Positions 41,905 through 48,931 of a stretch of DNA of 52,255 bases are shown here, piece after piece. The notes under the pieces are model-generated. The model was not told the origin of the DNA and searched no databases. It worked only from the letters and a program-made list of their open reading frames with translations. The translations under genes and the position numbers were made by a program. The stretch comes from KLAP211 sp964650085 (GTDB lineage Bacteria > Patescibacteriota > Dojkabacteria > J137): positions 1-52,255 of the forward strand of contig CAZYSE010000002.1 in assembly GCA_964650085.1 (NCBI GenBank), given 5' to 3'. Positions within the stretch are counted from its first letter, which is position 1. The number at the start of each line of letters is the position of its first letter.

Positions 41905-41976
41905 AGGTAACGGCGGGATTCGAACCCGCGAATAAGAGTTTTGCAGACTCTCGCCTTACCACTTGGCCACGTCACC
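41905..41976 (-). tRNA. tRNA-Cys (GCA anticodon)
   Basis: Minus-strand cloverleaf: acceptor GGTGACG/CGTTACC (one G-T pair), anticodon stem AGAGT/ACTCT around CTGCAAA (anticodon GCA), T-stem GCGGG/CCCGC with loop TTCGAAT, discriminator T. CCA is not encoded. Confidence 0.95.
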
Positions 41977-42019
41977 AATTTTCCTTTGAATTATACCTTC
42001 AAGTAGAAGAAATCCAAAG

Positions 42020-42679
42020 TTATTTATCTAACACCCAAAGAAATCCTTCATTAGTAATAAAGACAGTATAGTCGTGTGGCTGACTTGTTATTGGTTGCCC
42101 TTCAGAACTAATCTGAGTAGAATCGACTATGCCTCTAACTATCCAGCCCCAGAATCCACCATCGTTTTGATAAAATTCGAATACGCTTTGCCATTCAGAA
42201 ATTCCACCATTAATATCAAAAGAGGAGAATGCTTCTGCTGGACGGTTTTCTTCTGCATCATTGTTAAAGTTATATCGGCCATAAAGCTGTCCCAGCTTGA
42301 ATATAGTCTGAAAGTTTACAAATATTAATTCGTTTCTAAACTTGATTACTGGCCCAGAAACATGAACAGTATCGCCATAAATTTTAAAGCTGTATTCATC
42401 AAAGTTAGATTCTGGTGTGGTTGAACTTCCTATGCCAAATAGCTGACCAAAAGCGGTATTTTCGGATTTCTTGATTTTGATATAGACATCTGCGTATTGC
42501 CCTAAAGAATCTTGTTTTCTTTCGGAAATTGTTACCTTGGCAACTTCTTCTCTTTGGGTAAATACAGAATATGTTCGTAATAATAAGGCAGTATAGCCGC
42601 TAACTGTTATAATGAAACAGATAATTAGGAATAAACAGAATAAGAGCAACGTTGAGGTAAATTTTACTAGGTTGCGCAT
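42020..42679 (-). CDS. Unrecognised single-pass membrane protein
   Basis: 219 residues. A strong membrane helix (about 10-34) is followed by a soluble extracytoplasmic domain rich in strands (VTISERKQDSL, VYIKIKKSE, FKIYGDTVHVSGPVIKF). The C-terminal half contains FWGWIVRGIVDSTQ and ends TVFITNEGFLWVLDK. No family recognised. It diverges from the TrmH-like gene over a 34-bp spacer. Confidence 0.65.
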   Translation of the reverse strand: MRNLVKFTSTLLLFCLFLIICFIITVSGYTALLLRTYSVFTQREEVAKVTISERKQDSLGQYADVYIKIKKSENTAFGQLFGIGSSTTPESNFDEYSFKIYGDTVHVSGPVIKFRNELIFVNFQTIFKLGQLYGRYNFNNDAEENRPAEAFSSFDINGGISEWQSVFEFYQNDGGFWGWIVRGIVDSTQISSEGQPITSQPHDYTVFITNEGFLWVLDK

Positions 42680-42713
42680 ACGAGATTTTTAAACTATATT
42701 TTTATTATACAAG

Positions 42714-43220
42714 ATGACCAAGTTTATAGAAAGGCAAAAGGAATTCAGAGGTGAGTTCTTAAAACGAAGAAAGAACAAGATCATTCTTGTTTTGGACAAC
42801 TTCAGAAGTGCGACCCATGTGGCACAGGTTTTCAAAATTGCTTACGCTATAGGTGTAGACAGAGTTTACCTTGTAGGAACGACTCCTAAGCCACCCTTTG
42901 GAAGAGAGCTATCTGCTATGTCAGATGGTGCAGAAGGCAAACTTGATGTGCGAGAAAGTGCTTCGACAAAAAAACTAATCCAACAACATAGCGCAAAAGG
43001 CTTCGCTACAATTGCCATGGCGATGACTAAGGAAACTCAAATAATTGAAAATATTGAGATAGATGCGGATGTGCTTCTTGTTATGACTGATCAGAATCAA
43101 AATTTATCGAAGGAAATTATGAAAGAATGTGCCTACTTAGTCGGGACAAGTAAGTTCAGGAAATATACAGATGCAGGAATTATTAATGATTTAGCGATTG
43201 TGCTTTATCATTTGAAGTAA
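42714..43220 (+). CDS. Divergent SpoU/TrmH-fold protein
   Basis: 168 residues, the size of a bare SPOUT methyltransferase. KIILVLDNFRSATHVAQVFK replaces motif 1 (usually N.R..GaI.RTA), with IAYAIGVDRVYLVGTTP following. Motif 2 (lvlGnE..Gl) becomes VLLVMTDQNQNLSKE, and motif 3 (SLNVSvA) becomes DAGIINDLAIVLYHL. The overall order of strands and helices is kept, but the SAM-knot residues are altered, so methyltransferase activity on tRNA or rRNA is uncertain. Confidence 0.7.
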   Translation: MTKFIERQKEFRGEFLKRRKNKIILVLDNFRSATHVAQVFKIAYAIGVDRVYLVGTTPKPPFGRELSAMSDGAEGKLDVRESASTKKLIQQHSAKGFATIAMAMTKETQIIENIEIDADVLLVMTDQNQNLSKEIMKECAYLVGTSKFRKYTDAGIINDLAIVLYHLK

Positions 43221-43264
43221 GCCAGATACCTAACGATTAAGTTCATTCACGCTTTTAAAACACA

Positions 43265-43287
43265 GATCCCGCAATTACTGCGGGATC
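43265..43287. terminator. Bidirectional terminator hairpin
   Basis: Perfect 9-bp stem GATCCCGCA (43265-43273)/TGCGGGATC (43279-43287) between the convergent TrmH-like and ssb genes. T-rich flanks occur on both sides. Its core resembles the GATCCCGAT hairpin at 5567. Confidence 0.7.
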
Positions 43288-43306
43288 TTCCTATTATTGG
43301 GAGTTC

Positions 43307-43783
43307 TTAAAACGGCAAGTCCGATGGATCTATATCATCATCTCCACCTGTTGATTCAGGTAAAATCTCTGAATTTTCCTCTGAACTCGAACTTTTACTT
43401 GGCTTAGACTTAGGTGTATAAGTTCCTCCTGATCCGCCTTCGCTAGTATCTCCTTCGAATCTAGCTATTAGAATCACCTTTTCTGCAACAATTTCTGTTT
43501 TATACTGTTTCTTTCCATCTTGTCCATCCCAACTTCTAGTTTGAACTCTTCCTTGAATTAAAATTCTAGTTCCTTTTCTTATTCTTTGACCTAATGACTC
43601 CGCGTTGTTCCAAACAACAATATTGTGAAAGGCTGGTTCATCTACCCACTCTTCTCCCTTTTTGTATCTTCTATTTGTAGCAACACTAAATGAAAGAACG
43701 GCTGCTCCGCTTGGTGTAAATCTTAAATCTGGATCTTTTGTGATGTTACCTAATAAGGTTACTTCGTTTAAATCGCCGAACAT
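43307..43783 (-). CDS. ssb: Single-stranded DNA-binding protein
   Basis: OB-fold domain 1-110: LNEVTLLGNITKDPDLRFTP, FSVATNRRYKKGEEWVDE, IQGRVQTRSWDGQDGKKQ. The C-terminal tail is Ser/Gly-rich and ends DPSDLPF, the acidic peptide that binds replication and repair partners. Length 158. TATAAT is about 25 nt upstream of the start, so unlike many neighbours it has a normal leader. Confidence 0.95.
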   Translation of the reverse strand: MFGDLNEVTLLGNITKDPDLRFTPSGAAVLSFSVATNRRYKKGEEWVDEPAFHNIVVWNNAESLGQRIRKGTRILIQGRVQTRSWDGQDGKKQYKTEIVAEKVILIARFEGDTSEGGSGGTYTPKSKPSKSSSSEENSEILPESTGGDDDIDPSDLPF

Positions 43784-43841
43784 AATATTTTTTTAACAGT
43801 TAGTAACTTATTATAGTTTATAAAGTCGATTTAGTAAAAGT

Positions 43842-44342
43842 TTATGGCTCAGGAAACTCAACTTCTACTCCTGCAGCAGCTAATGCCTGGATATTCGTCC
43901 AATAGCGATAAAGTGGAAGCAACATTGTTTGATTTGGATCGACCCAATGAGGATCAAATTCCGAATCACTTGGAACTTTGGATACTAGTACAGGTTTATT
44001 AGGCAACCTAATTACAAAGAATGCGACTTGCTCAGTTGATGTGGGATGTTTTTGTATAGCAAAAAGCGGCGTAATCAGATTTGGAGAAACAAGAATGCCA
44101 GTTTCTTCCCAAATCTCCCTTAACAAACACTCGATCAATGTCTCTAGCCTACCTGAAGATAGCAGTTCTCTTTTTCCACCGATTAGCGATAACATTTTAA
44201 TATTGTTAGTTTTTGTAATTCGATGTTGAAAACAAAGTGAGCCATCAGATGCGATAATTATTGCCACGCAGCCTCGGATTGACTTGTATTCGAGTTCAGT
44301 GCTGAGTTCTATTGTTGTTTTGGGGTAGTTAGGAATTTTCAT
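43842..44342 (-). CDS. Nudix hydrolase
   Basis: 166 residues. The Nudix box reads GGKRELL, then the spacing to LLREIWEETGILV (REUxEExGU), inside an alpha/beta barrel. RGCVAIIIASDGSLCFQHR is the first strand. The C-terminal DPHWVDPNQTMLLPLYRYW is unusual. Substrate (NDP-sugar, NTP, dinucleotide) not determinable. Divergent from a small-membrane-protein gene, with TATAAT six nt before the ATG. Confidence 0.85.
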   Translation of the reverse strand: MKIPNYPKTTIELSTELEYKSIRGCVAIIIASDGSLCFQHRITKTNNIKMLSLIGGKRELLSSGRLETLIECLLREIWEETGILVSPNLITPLFAIQKHPTSTEQVAFFVIRLPNKPVLVSKVPSDSEFDPHWVDPNQTMLLPLYRYWTNIQALAAAGVEVEFPEP

Positions 44343-44348
44343 TGGAGT

Positions 44349-44354
44349 ATTATA
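44349..44354 (-). promoter_or_regulatory. -10 element of the Nudix gene, leaderless arrangement
   Basis: TATAAT on the minus strand, six nt before the ATG at 44342. It is 20 bp from the back-to-back plus-strand promoter at 44375. Confidence 0.6.
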
Positions 44355-44374
44355 CCCTCACATTGCTTAACTGG

Positions 44375-44380
44375 TATAAT
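44375..44380 (+). promoter_or_regulatory. Extended -10 of the 52-residue membrane peptide gene, leaderless arrangement
   Basis: TGGTATAAT with six nt before the ATG at 44387. Confidence 0.6.
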
Positions 44381-44386
44381 AAATTT

Positions 44387-44545
44387 ATGAAGAAGGTAAT
44401 TAAGTACATTACGATAGCGCTTTTACTCCTAATAGTAGGTACTTTAATACTTTATGTATCAAGGGGAAATGCGAGAAATACTGAACCAGTCATAGAAGAA
44501 TTAAAGTACGTTACACCACAAAATTTCCAAATATTACTAAGTTAG
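44387..44545 (+). CDS. Small single-pass membrane peptide
   Basis: 52 residues: a basic start (MKKVIKYI), one membrane helix (about 9-25, ALLLLIVGTLILYV) and a polar tail ending NFQILLS. The frame extends upstream to 44342, but the ATG at 44387 is chosen because a perfect extended -10 ends six nt before it. The last four bases overlap the 3' end of the Nudix gene on the other strand. Function unknown. Confidence 0.55.
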   Translation: MKKVIKYITIALLLLIVGTLILYVSRGNARNTEPVIEELKYVTPQNFQILLS

Positions 44546-45049
44546 AACTCAAAGTAACTTTCCTTCACCTTACCTCCTTCGTACAGTACTATTCCCTCCA
44601 CTCGTTTTCCTTCAAGTATTTTCGGAAGAAACAACCGATTGTCTTCCCACATTTCGTCATAAGGAATATNNNNNNNNNNCTGGTTGCATCGATTCTGTTT
44701 TAACTGGCTCGCCTTCCCACTCTGTGCAAATGTAAACTTCCATTTGAATATCCCATTTGTCGTTTACATTCAAATATTTGATGTTTCCAACAGCTTTAAA
44801 TTTAAGTGGTCTGCAGACTATATTTCCATCTTCATATGTTCCAAACTCTTCAATAAATTCTCTTACAAACGCTTCATCGTATGTTTCTCCAGATTCTAAC
44901 TTACCTCCAACCCCTGCAATCAAGTTTTCTCCAAGATTGTGAGATACTCTTATTCTTCTACCCAAGATAATTCTATTATCTCTAATCAAGTAACCTACAA
45001 CAGTTTGCTTAAATTGAGGCTGCCTTTTAAGATATTCTTCAATGTTCAT
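44542..45049 (-). CDS. MTH1/MutT-type Nudix hydrolase, broken by an assembly gap
   Basis: Probably degrades oxidised purine nucleoside triphosphates (8-oxo-dGTP). Nudix box GVGGKLESGETYDEAFVREF continues into IEEFG. A conceptual stop at 44657 is an artefact of the ten Ns at 44670-44679. Left of the gap the other frame continues IPYDEMWEDNRLFLPKILEG and ends at 44542, which matches the C-terminus of NUDT1/MTH1-type enzymes (IPF..MW.DD..W.P.LL.gk). The full protein is about 165-170 residues. It overlaps the upstream 97-residue gene by 11 bp. Confidence 0.82.
44670..44679. other. Assembly gap (10 N)
   Basis: Ten N inside the MTH1-like gene. For the flanking coding frames to join, the true gap must be a multiple of three; alignment with the MTH1 pattern suggests about 18 bases. 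Confidence 0.97.
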
Positions 45050-45332
45050 ATTCGTGTTCGGTAACTAAGTTATTTATAGCAGCGTCAAGCAAATATGCAT
45101 AGTCAACAAGACTTGAGTAAGTTTCATCATCTGTCTCGAGAAGTGGCCTAACTATTTGTAAATCACAAAACCGTACCATTAATCCTCCCGCAGCCGATAA
45201 AAGTTGTTGCCTAACTTCTTCTCTTTCTATTCCCTCTGACGCAGATATACATGCAATTTCAAGGAATTGCTTTCTTGTATTATCGTCATTAAGTAAAGAA
45301 ATGAACTGTTGTGAGAATGTAAATTTTTCCAT
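45039..45332 (-). CDS. Unrecognised small helical protein upstream of the MTH1-like gene
   Basis: 97 residues, all alpha in prediction and acidic, with LLSAAGGLMVRFCDLQIVRP in the middle and no signal peptide. No family recognised. It shares 11 bases with the Nudix gene downstream, so the pair is translationally coupled. It may regulate or bind the Nudix enzyme, which is inference from the coupling only. Confidence 0.55.
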   Translation of the reverse strand: MEKFTFSQQFISLLNDDNTRKQFLEIACISASEGIEREEVRQQLLSAAGGLMVRFCDLQIVRPLLETDDETYSSLVDYAYLLDAAINNLVTEHEYEH

Positions 45333-45383
45333 TTTTTAATTGTTAATTAGTTGAAGTATACAAATTAGAAATCAAAGTGTCTA

Positions 45384-45409
45384 TGCACACCTTGCACATT
45401 TTTTGCACA
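45384..45409 (+). promoter_or_regulatory. Triple TGCACA repeat (candidate operator)
   Basis: TGCACA at 45384-45389, 45393-45398 and 45404-45409, spaced 9 and 11 bp, so all face nearly the same side of the helix. The copy at 45392-45397 (TTGCAC) can serve as a -35, with TTAAGA after a 17-bp spacer. It is immediately upstream of the RHH fusion gene. Confidence 0.55.
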
Positions 45410-45427
45410 TTGAGTTAAGATGAAGTC

Positions 45428-46027
45428 ATGAAAATATACTTCACCTGCTCAACATCTGAATTTCTTAAGTATGAGAAAAACTATTCTCAGATTAGAGAAC
45501 TACTAATTAAGGATAACCATATTCTGACTCGCGACTGGATTCCGCATGCCAAAGAATTAGTTTTAAGTGGTGAGATAGAACGAAGGGATATAAAAAAAAT
45601 CTACAAAGAATGTATGACAGCAATTAACGAGGCTGACGTGGTAATTATTGAAGATTCAATATCAAATTTCAGCACAGGGCATCAAATAACCGTAGCTCTT
45701 CAGAGGCAGAAACCTACGTTAGTGCTATGGGCTAAGCCAAAGCAAGCCCATTTTAAAACGTCTTTTATTCAAGGAGTTGAATCGGATTTGTTGGAATTTG
45801 AGGTTTACAACGATGAAACTTTGCGTAAAATTATCAAGACGTTCATTAAAAAGTACGAAAATTCTAGACAAAGAAATAGGTTTCATTTAGTTCTGAATGA
45901 AGTTGAGCGAAAATACTTAGATTGGGCACAGTTTAAGAGTGGAGTTAGTAGAACTCAGTTGATTAGAGATTCTTTGCGTAAAACAATCGATAACGATGAA
46001 GAATACTCAGAGTATTTAAGTGAATAA
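45428..46027 (+). CDS. Nucleoside-deoxyribosyltransferase-like domain fused to ribbon-helix-helix
   Basis: 199 residues. Residues 1-135: MKIYFTCSTSEFLKYEKNYS, INEADVVIIEDSISNFSTGH and QITVALQRQKPTLVLWAK follow the pattern of the nucleoside 2-deoxyribosyltransferase/SLOG-like superfamily (D-V-V-I, S.S.GH, Al..kKP). Residues about 148-185 (RFHLVLNEVERKYLDWAQFK and SRTQLIRDSLRK) look like an RHH DNA-binding fold. A nucleotide-sensing transcription factor is the natural reading. TGCACA repeats lie at its own promoter. Which nucleotide and which targets are unknown. Confidence 0.6.
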   Translation: MKIYFTCSTSEFLKYEKNYSQIRELLIKDNHILTRDWIPHAKELVLSGEIERRDIKKIYKECMTAINEADVVIIEDSISNFSTGHQITVALQRQKPTLVLWAKPKQAHFKTSFIQGVESDLLEFEVYNDETLRKIIKTFIKKYENSRQRNRFHLVLNEVERKYLDWAQFKSGVSRTQLIRDSLRKTIDNDEEYSEYLSE

Positions 46028-46030
46028 AAA

Positions 46031-46103
46031 ACTCCCTCCTACTATGCCAAGGCTTCGTAGGATGGGAGTTAATCAATGGAACCCTACGCAGCTTTAGCGT
46101 AGT
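46031..46103. terminator. Double hairpin between convergent genes
   Basis: AACTCCC-TCCTAC (46031-46043)/GTAGGA-(T)-GGGAGTT (46058-46071), then CTACGC/GCGTAG (46085-46103). Poly-A precedes the first stem, giving a T-run on the minus strand after it, suitable to end the helicase transcript. The AACTCCC/GGGAGTT arm resembles the cloverleaf at 26066. Confidence 0.55.
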
Positions 46104-46113
46104 AGGGGTCGGA

Positions 46114-47682
46114 TTAGTTTACAAAAGTCAACGCTTTACCTTTCTTTCCGTATCTACCTGTTCTACCAATTCGGTGAACGTAGTCTTCGTAAGTTTGTGG
46201 TTCGTCGTAGTTGATTACCAAAGTAATATCTGGAATATCCAATCCTCTAGCTGCAACGTCTGTTGCTACTAAAATATTGATCTCGTCTGTCTTAAACTTA
46301 GAGATAACTTTATTTCTAATGTACTGTGACTTGTCTCCATGAATAGAGTCAACCTTTAGTCTTCTGTCATATAGATTATCAGCAACCTTATCAGCTTCTC
46401 TTTTCGTTCGTGTGAAGATTAAGATTTTTTGATTTGGCTCTGATTCAATGATTTCAACTAATTTGTCGATTTTGCTTCCATCTCTACCGATTCTAACAAC
46501 GTCTTGATCTACGCTTTTAGTAGCAGAAGTTCTTGCAATTTCGATAGTTACAGGATCTCTCAATAAAGTATGAGCAATTTTTTCTGCAGGCTTGTCCATT
46601 GTTGCTGAAAAGAATACAGATTGTCTTTCTGCAGGCAACTTAGCAATTAATGCTTTGATTTCGTCTACAAATCCCATATCTAACATTCTATCAACTTCGT
46701 CGAGAACTATAGTATTGAAGTTTTCAAGTTTTAACACTCTTCGATCTTCTAAATCCTTTAGTCTACCAGGTGTTCCAACTACAAATTGTGGATTTCTTCT
46801 TAATCCTGCGATTTGTCTGTACGCACTTGCTCCTCCAATTATAGTTTCTGCTCTTAGATTTGTTCCTTTACTTAAAGTTCTAAACTCATCAAAAATTTGA
46901 GTAGCTAGTTCTCTAGTTGGTACAACAATTAACACTTGTGTTGTTTGATTATCTAAAGCTTTATCCATTAGTGGAACTAAGAAAGCAGCTGTTTTTCCTT
47001 GTCCAGTTGAAGCTAAACCTACAACATCTTTTCCCGCAAGAATATGTTTGATAGTTTTATCCTGAATTTCTGTAGGATGAGTATACCCTTTCTCTTTGAT
47101 GTTATCTTTTAACACTTGGTTAATTCTTACATCATCGAAAGCAGAGCTAGCTACATAACTATTGATTTGCTCCATAGTGTCTGAAGTAGCAATGTATCGC
47201 TCGTGTCCGATTTTTTTACCTTCGAACCTTCCTCCTCTAGAACCTCCTGATCTTCCTCTTCCTCCTGATCTAAAGTTTCCACCACCTGAACTTCGTCCGA
47301 ATGATGAGCCTCCAGAATTTCTTCCATAGCTACCTCCTCTTCCTCCAAATGATCTCATTGAAGATTCTGATGATTCGCTTCTGTTAGAACTTTCTGATCT
47401 GTTTCCATAAGAAGAGTTACCTTCTCGGGATGATGATCGTCCGCCTCTATTGAATGGTCTTCTTTCTGATGAACCTTCTGAACCGTAAGCTGGTCTTTCA
47501 GATCTCTCTGAGCTTGGTCTAGTTGGTGTTTCTAGAAAATCTTTCTTGGCGCTTGTCCATGTTCGAGTATCTCGTTGAGAACCCTCAGATCTAGGACTGT
47601 CTGATCTTGAACCTCTGTATCCTGTTGTAGGTCTGTCGCCAGATCTAGACGTGGGATACTTACGTCTTGTTTTGTTGAACAT
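46114..47682 (-). CDS. DEAD-box RNA helicase with an RGG/Ser-rich N-terminal extension
   Basis: Residues 1-165 are low complexity (R, G, S, with GGRGG and SGG repeats), unusual at the N-terminus. The helicase core has the Q-motif region (TEIQDKTIK), Walker A STGQGKT, VLDEVD (D-E-V-D variant), FSATMD, and the final HRIGRTGR (503-510). It stops only 12 residues after motif VI, so there is no C-terminal tail. It likely unwinds RNA in ribosome assembly or mRNA decay. A promoter about 155 nt upstream gives it a long structured leader. Confidence 0.93.
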   Translation of the reverse strand: MFNKTRRKYPTSRSGDRPTTGYRGSRSDSPRSEGSQRDTRTWTSAKKDFLETPTRPSSERSERPAYGSEGSSERRPFNRGGRSSSREGNSSYGNRSESSNRSESSESSMRSFGGRGGSYGRNSGGSSFGRSSGGGNFRSGGRGRSGGSRGGRFEGKKIGHERYIATSDTMEQINSYVASSAFDDVRINQVLKDNIKEKGYTHPTEIQDKTIKHILAGKDVVGLASTGQGKTAAFLVPLMDKALDNQTTQVLIVVPTRELATQIFDEFRTLSKGTNLRAETIIGGASAYRQIAGLRRNPQFVVGTPGRLKDLEDRRVLKLENFNTIVLDEVDRMLDMGFVDEIKALIAKLPAERQSVFFSATMDKPAEKIAHTLLRDPVTIEIARTSATKSVDQDVVRIGRDGSKIDKLVEIIESEPNQKILIFTRTKREADKVADNLYDRRLKVDSIHGDKSQYIRNKVISKFKTDEINILVATDVAARGLDIPDITLVINYDEPQTYEDYVHRIGRTGRYGKKGKALTFVN

Positions 47683-47837
47683 AGTATTTTTTGTAATAAT
47701 TAATTCTCGGCCTTATATCTTATTATCTTAAATCGATTAAGATATGACCCATCCCGCATAAAGCGAGGAATCGTCAAAATAGACTGCGAGAACCAATTAA
47801 CCAAAATACTTTTCGCAGAGAGCTACTTTGAAGTTAT
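47683..47837 (-). promoter_or_regulatory. Long structured 5' leader of the DEAD-box helicase
   Basis: Between a predicted start near 47837 and the ATG at 47682 lie two hairpins: CTGCGA/TCGCAG (47784-47818) and the near-palindrome ATCTTAA/TTAAGAT (47725-47743). A CCTCGC..GCGGG pairing is a third candidate. Long leaders on DEAD-box helicase genes are known sites of cold-shock or autoregulatory control. Confidence 0.5.
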
Positions 47838-47843
47838 CCGTTT

Positions 47844-47849
47844 ATTATA
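47844..47849 (-). promoter_or_regulatory. Extended -10 of the DEAD-box helicase gene
   Basis: TGGTATAAT on the minus strand, 162 nt from the start codon. Confidence 0.5.
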
Positions 47850-47928
47850 CCATAGATGTCTTGAAGTATACAAAGAAATTTGAGCCTATAGTATGGAGCC
47901 CACCTCCGATACCCCCTCTGTGCGTTGA

Positions 47929-48885
47929 CTATACCAGCTTAAGCACGATTATGTTCCTCCAAGGGTCTTCTACAGAATATTCCGTTTCGGATAATTTATT
48001 TACGACTACAGAAGCTGATTCAATATTGCTAATCACCTTGTCGAATAATGATTTGTCTAAGTAATTTATATTGAAGCTTTTCAATCCATATTTTAGAGGC
48101 AATCGCTTTCCTGCATTAGGGCTTTCCCAGTTATTCATTCCTAAATGATGATGGTAGTTATCTTTAGAAACAAATAAGGTTTGAGCACTTTGGCTCATAA
48201 CATCGAAGTTTAATACATCTACATAGAATTCTTTAGCTTTTTCGATATTTCCTACTTTTAAATGCATATGGCCAATTCTAATTAGAGGCTCTGAATCGTT
48301 AACATCCAAATGTGCTTGCATATAGAGGTTTTGATCGATATACACACTACCCATAATAGGCTTCCCTTCAGAATCAAATGCTACTTCGCTTAGTGGTTTA
48401 TCAAAGTACAATTCGACTCCATTTCCCTCGGGATCTGCAAAATAGAAGGCTTCTGTAGCTCCATGATCTGAACTGCCTTGGTATAAATCCATTCTCTTGC
48501 TTAAAATCCCACTAATCGTAGAGGCTAACTGTGCTCTTGTTTCGTAAACCAAAGCTGAATGATACAAACCTGCATCTCTTGAAGGTGCATAAGTATACTC
48601 AGCCTCTTGAATAAGTTCGATAACTACCGATGTATCTGAACCTAACTTTACATTTGTTGCAGACTCTTCAATTACCTTTAATCCTACTAACTCAGTATAA
48701 AATTGCTTTTGTTTCGCTAGATCTTGAACATAAAGTTGTAAATTAGAAAGTTCAATTGATTTCGTATTGTTCATATTATTAATAAGTCCAAATATTACCA
48801 ATATAGATATTATTATAGTCGGGATCAGAAATAACCCGTAGTATATGCACGATTTAAGTTTTTTAGTTTGAATCTGAATTTTCAT
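47929..48885 (-). CDS. Membrane-anchored double VOC (glyoxalase/dioxygenase-fold) protein
   Basis: 318 residues. A membrane helix (about 15-38) is followed by two VOC domains: SIELSNLQLYVQDLAKQKQF and the second opening RIGHMHLKVGNIEKAKEFYV. Metal-ligand candidates are H109 (LYHSALVYE), E156 (NGVELYFD), H206 (IGHMHLKV) and further residues in DNYHHHLGMNNW. The arrangement resembles CatE-type extradiol dioxygenases, but with an N-terminal anchor that would place it outside the cell. Substrate unknown. Confidence 0.7.
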   Translation of the reverse strand: MKIQIQTKKLKSCIYYGLFLIPTIIISILVIFGLINNMNNTKSIELSNLQLYVQDLAKQKQFYTELVGLKVIEESATNVKLGSDTSVVIELIQEAEYTYAPSRDAGLYHSALVYETRAQLASTISGILSKRMDLYQGSSDHGATEAFYFADPEGNGVELYFDKPLSEVAFDSEGKPIMGSVYIDQNLYMQAHLDVNDSEPLIRIGHMHLKVGNIEKAKEFYVDVLNFDVMSQSAQTLFVSKDNYHHHLGMNNWESPNAGKRLPLKYGLKSFNINYLDKSLFDKVISNIESASVVVNKLSETEYSVEDPWRNIIVLKLV

Positions 48886-48931
48886 AGATTAGGTATAAAG
48901 CTATTACTCTAATCTATGTAACATATTTCAA

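Noticed and set aside
41880..42071. Plus-strand small frame over tRNA-Cys
   Set aside because: It is antisense to the intact tRNA-Cys and ends in the neighbouring membrane-protein gene.
44342..44386. Longer start for the small membrane peptide
   Set aside because: The extra residues overlap the promoter and the divergent Nudix start; the ATG at 44387 directly follows an extended -10.
46592..46900. Plus-strand frame within the helicase gene
   Set aside because: Antisense to conserved helicase motifs; no independent support.
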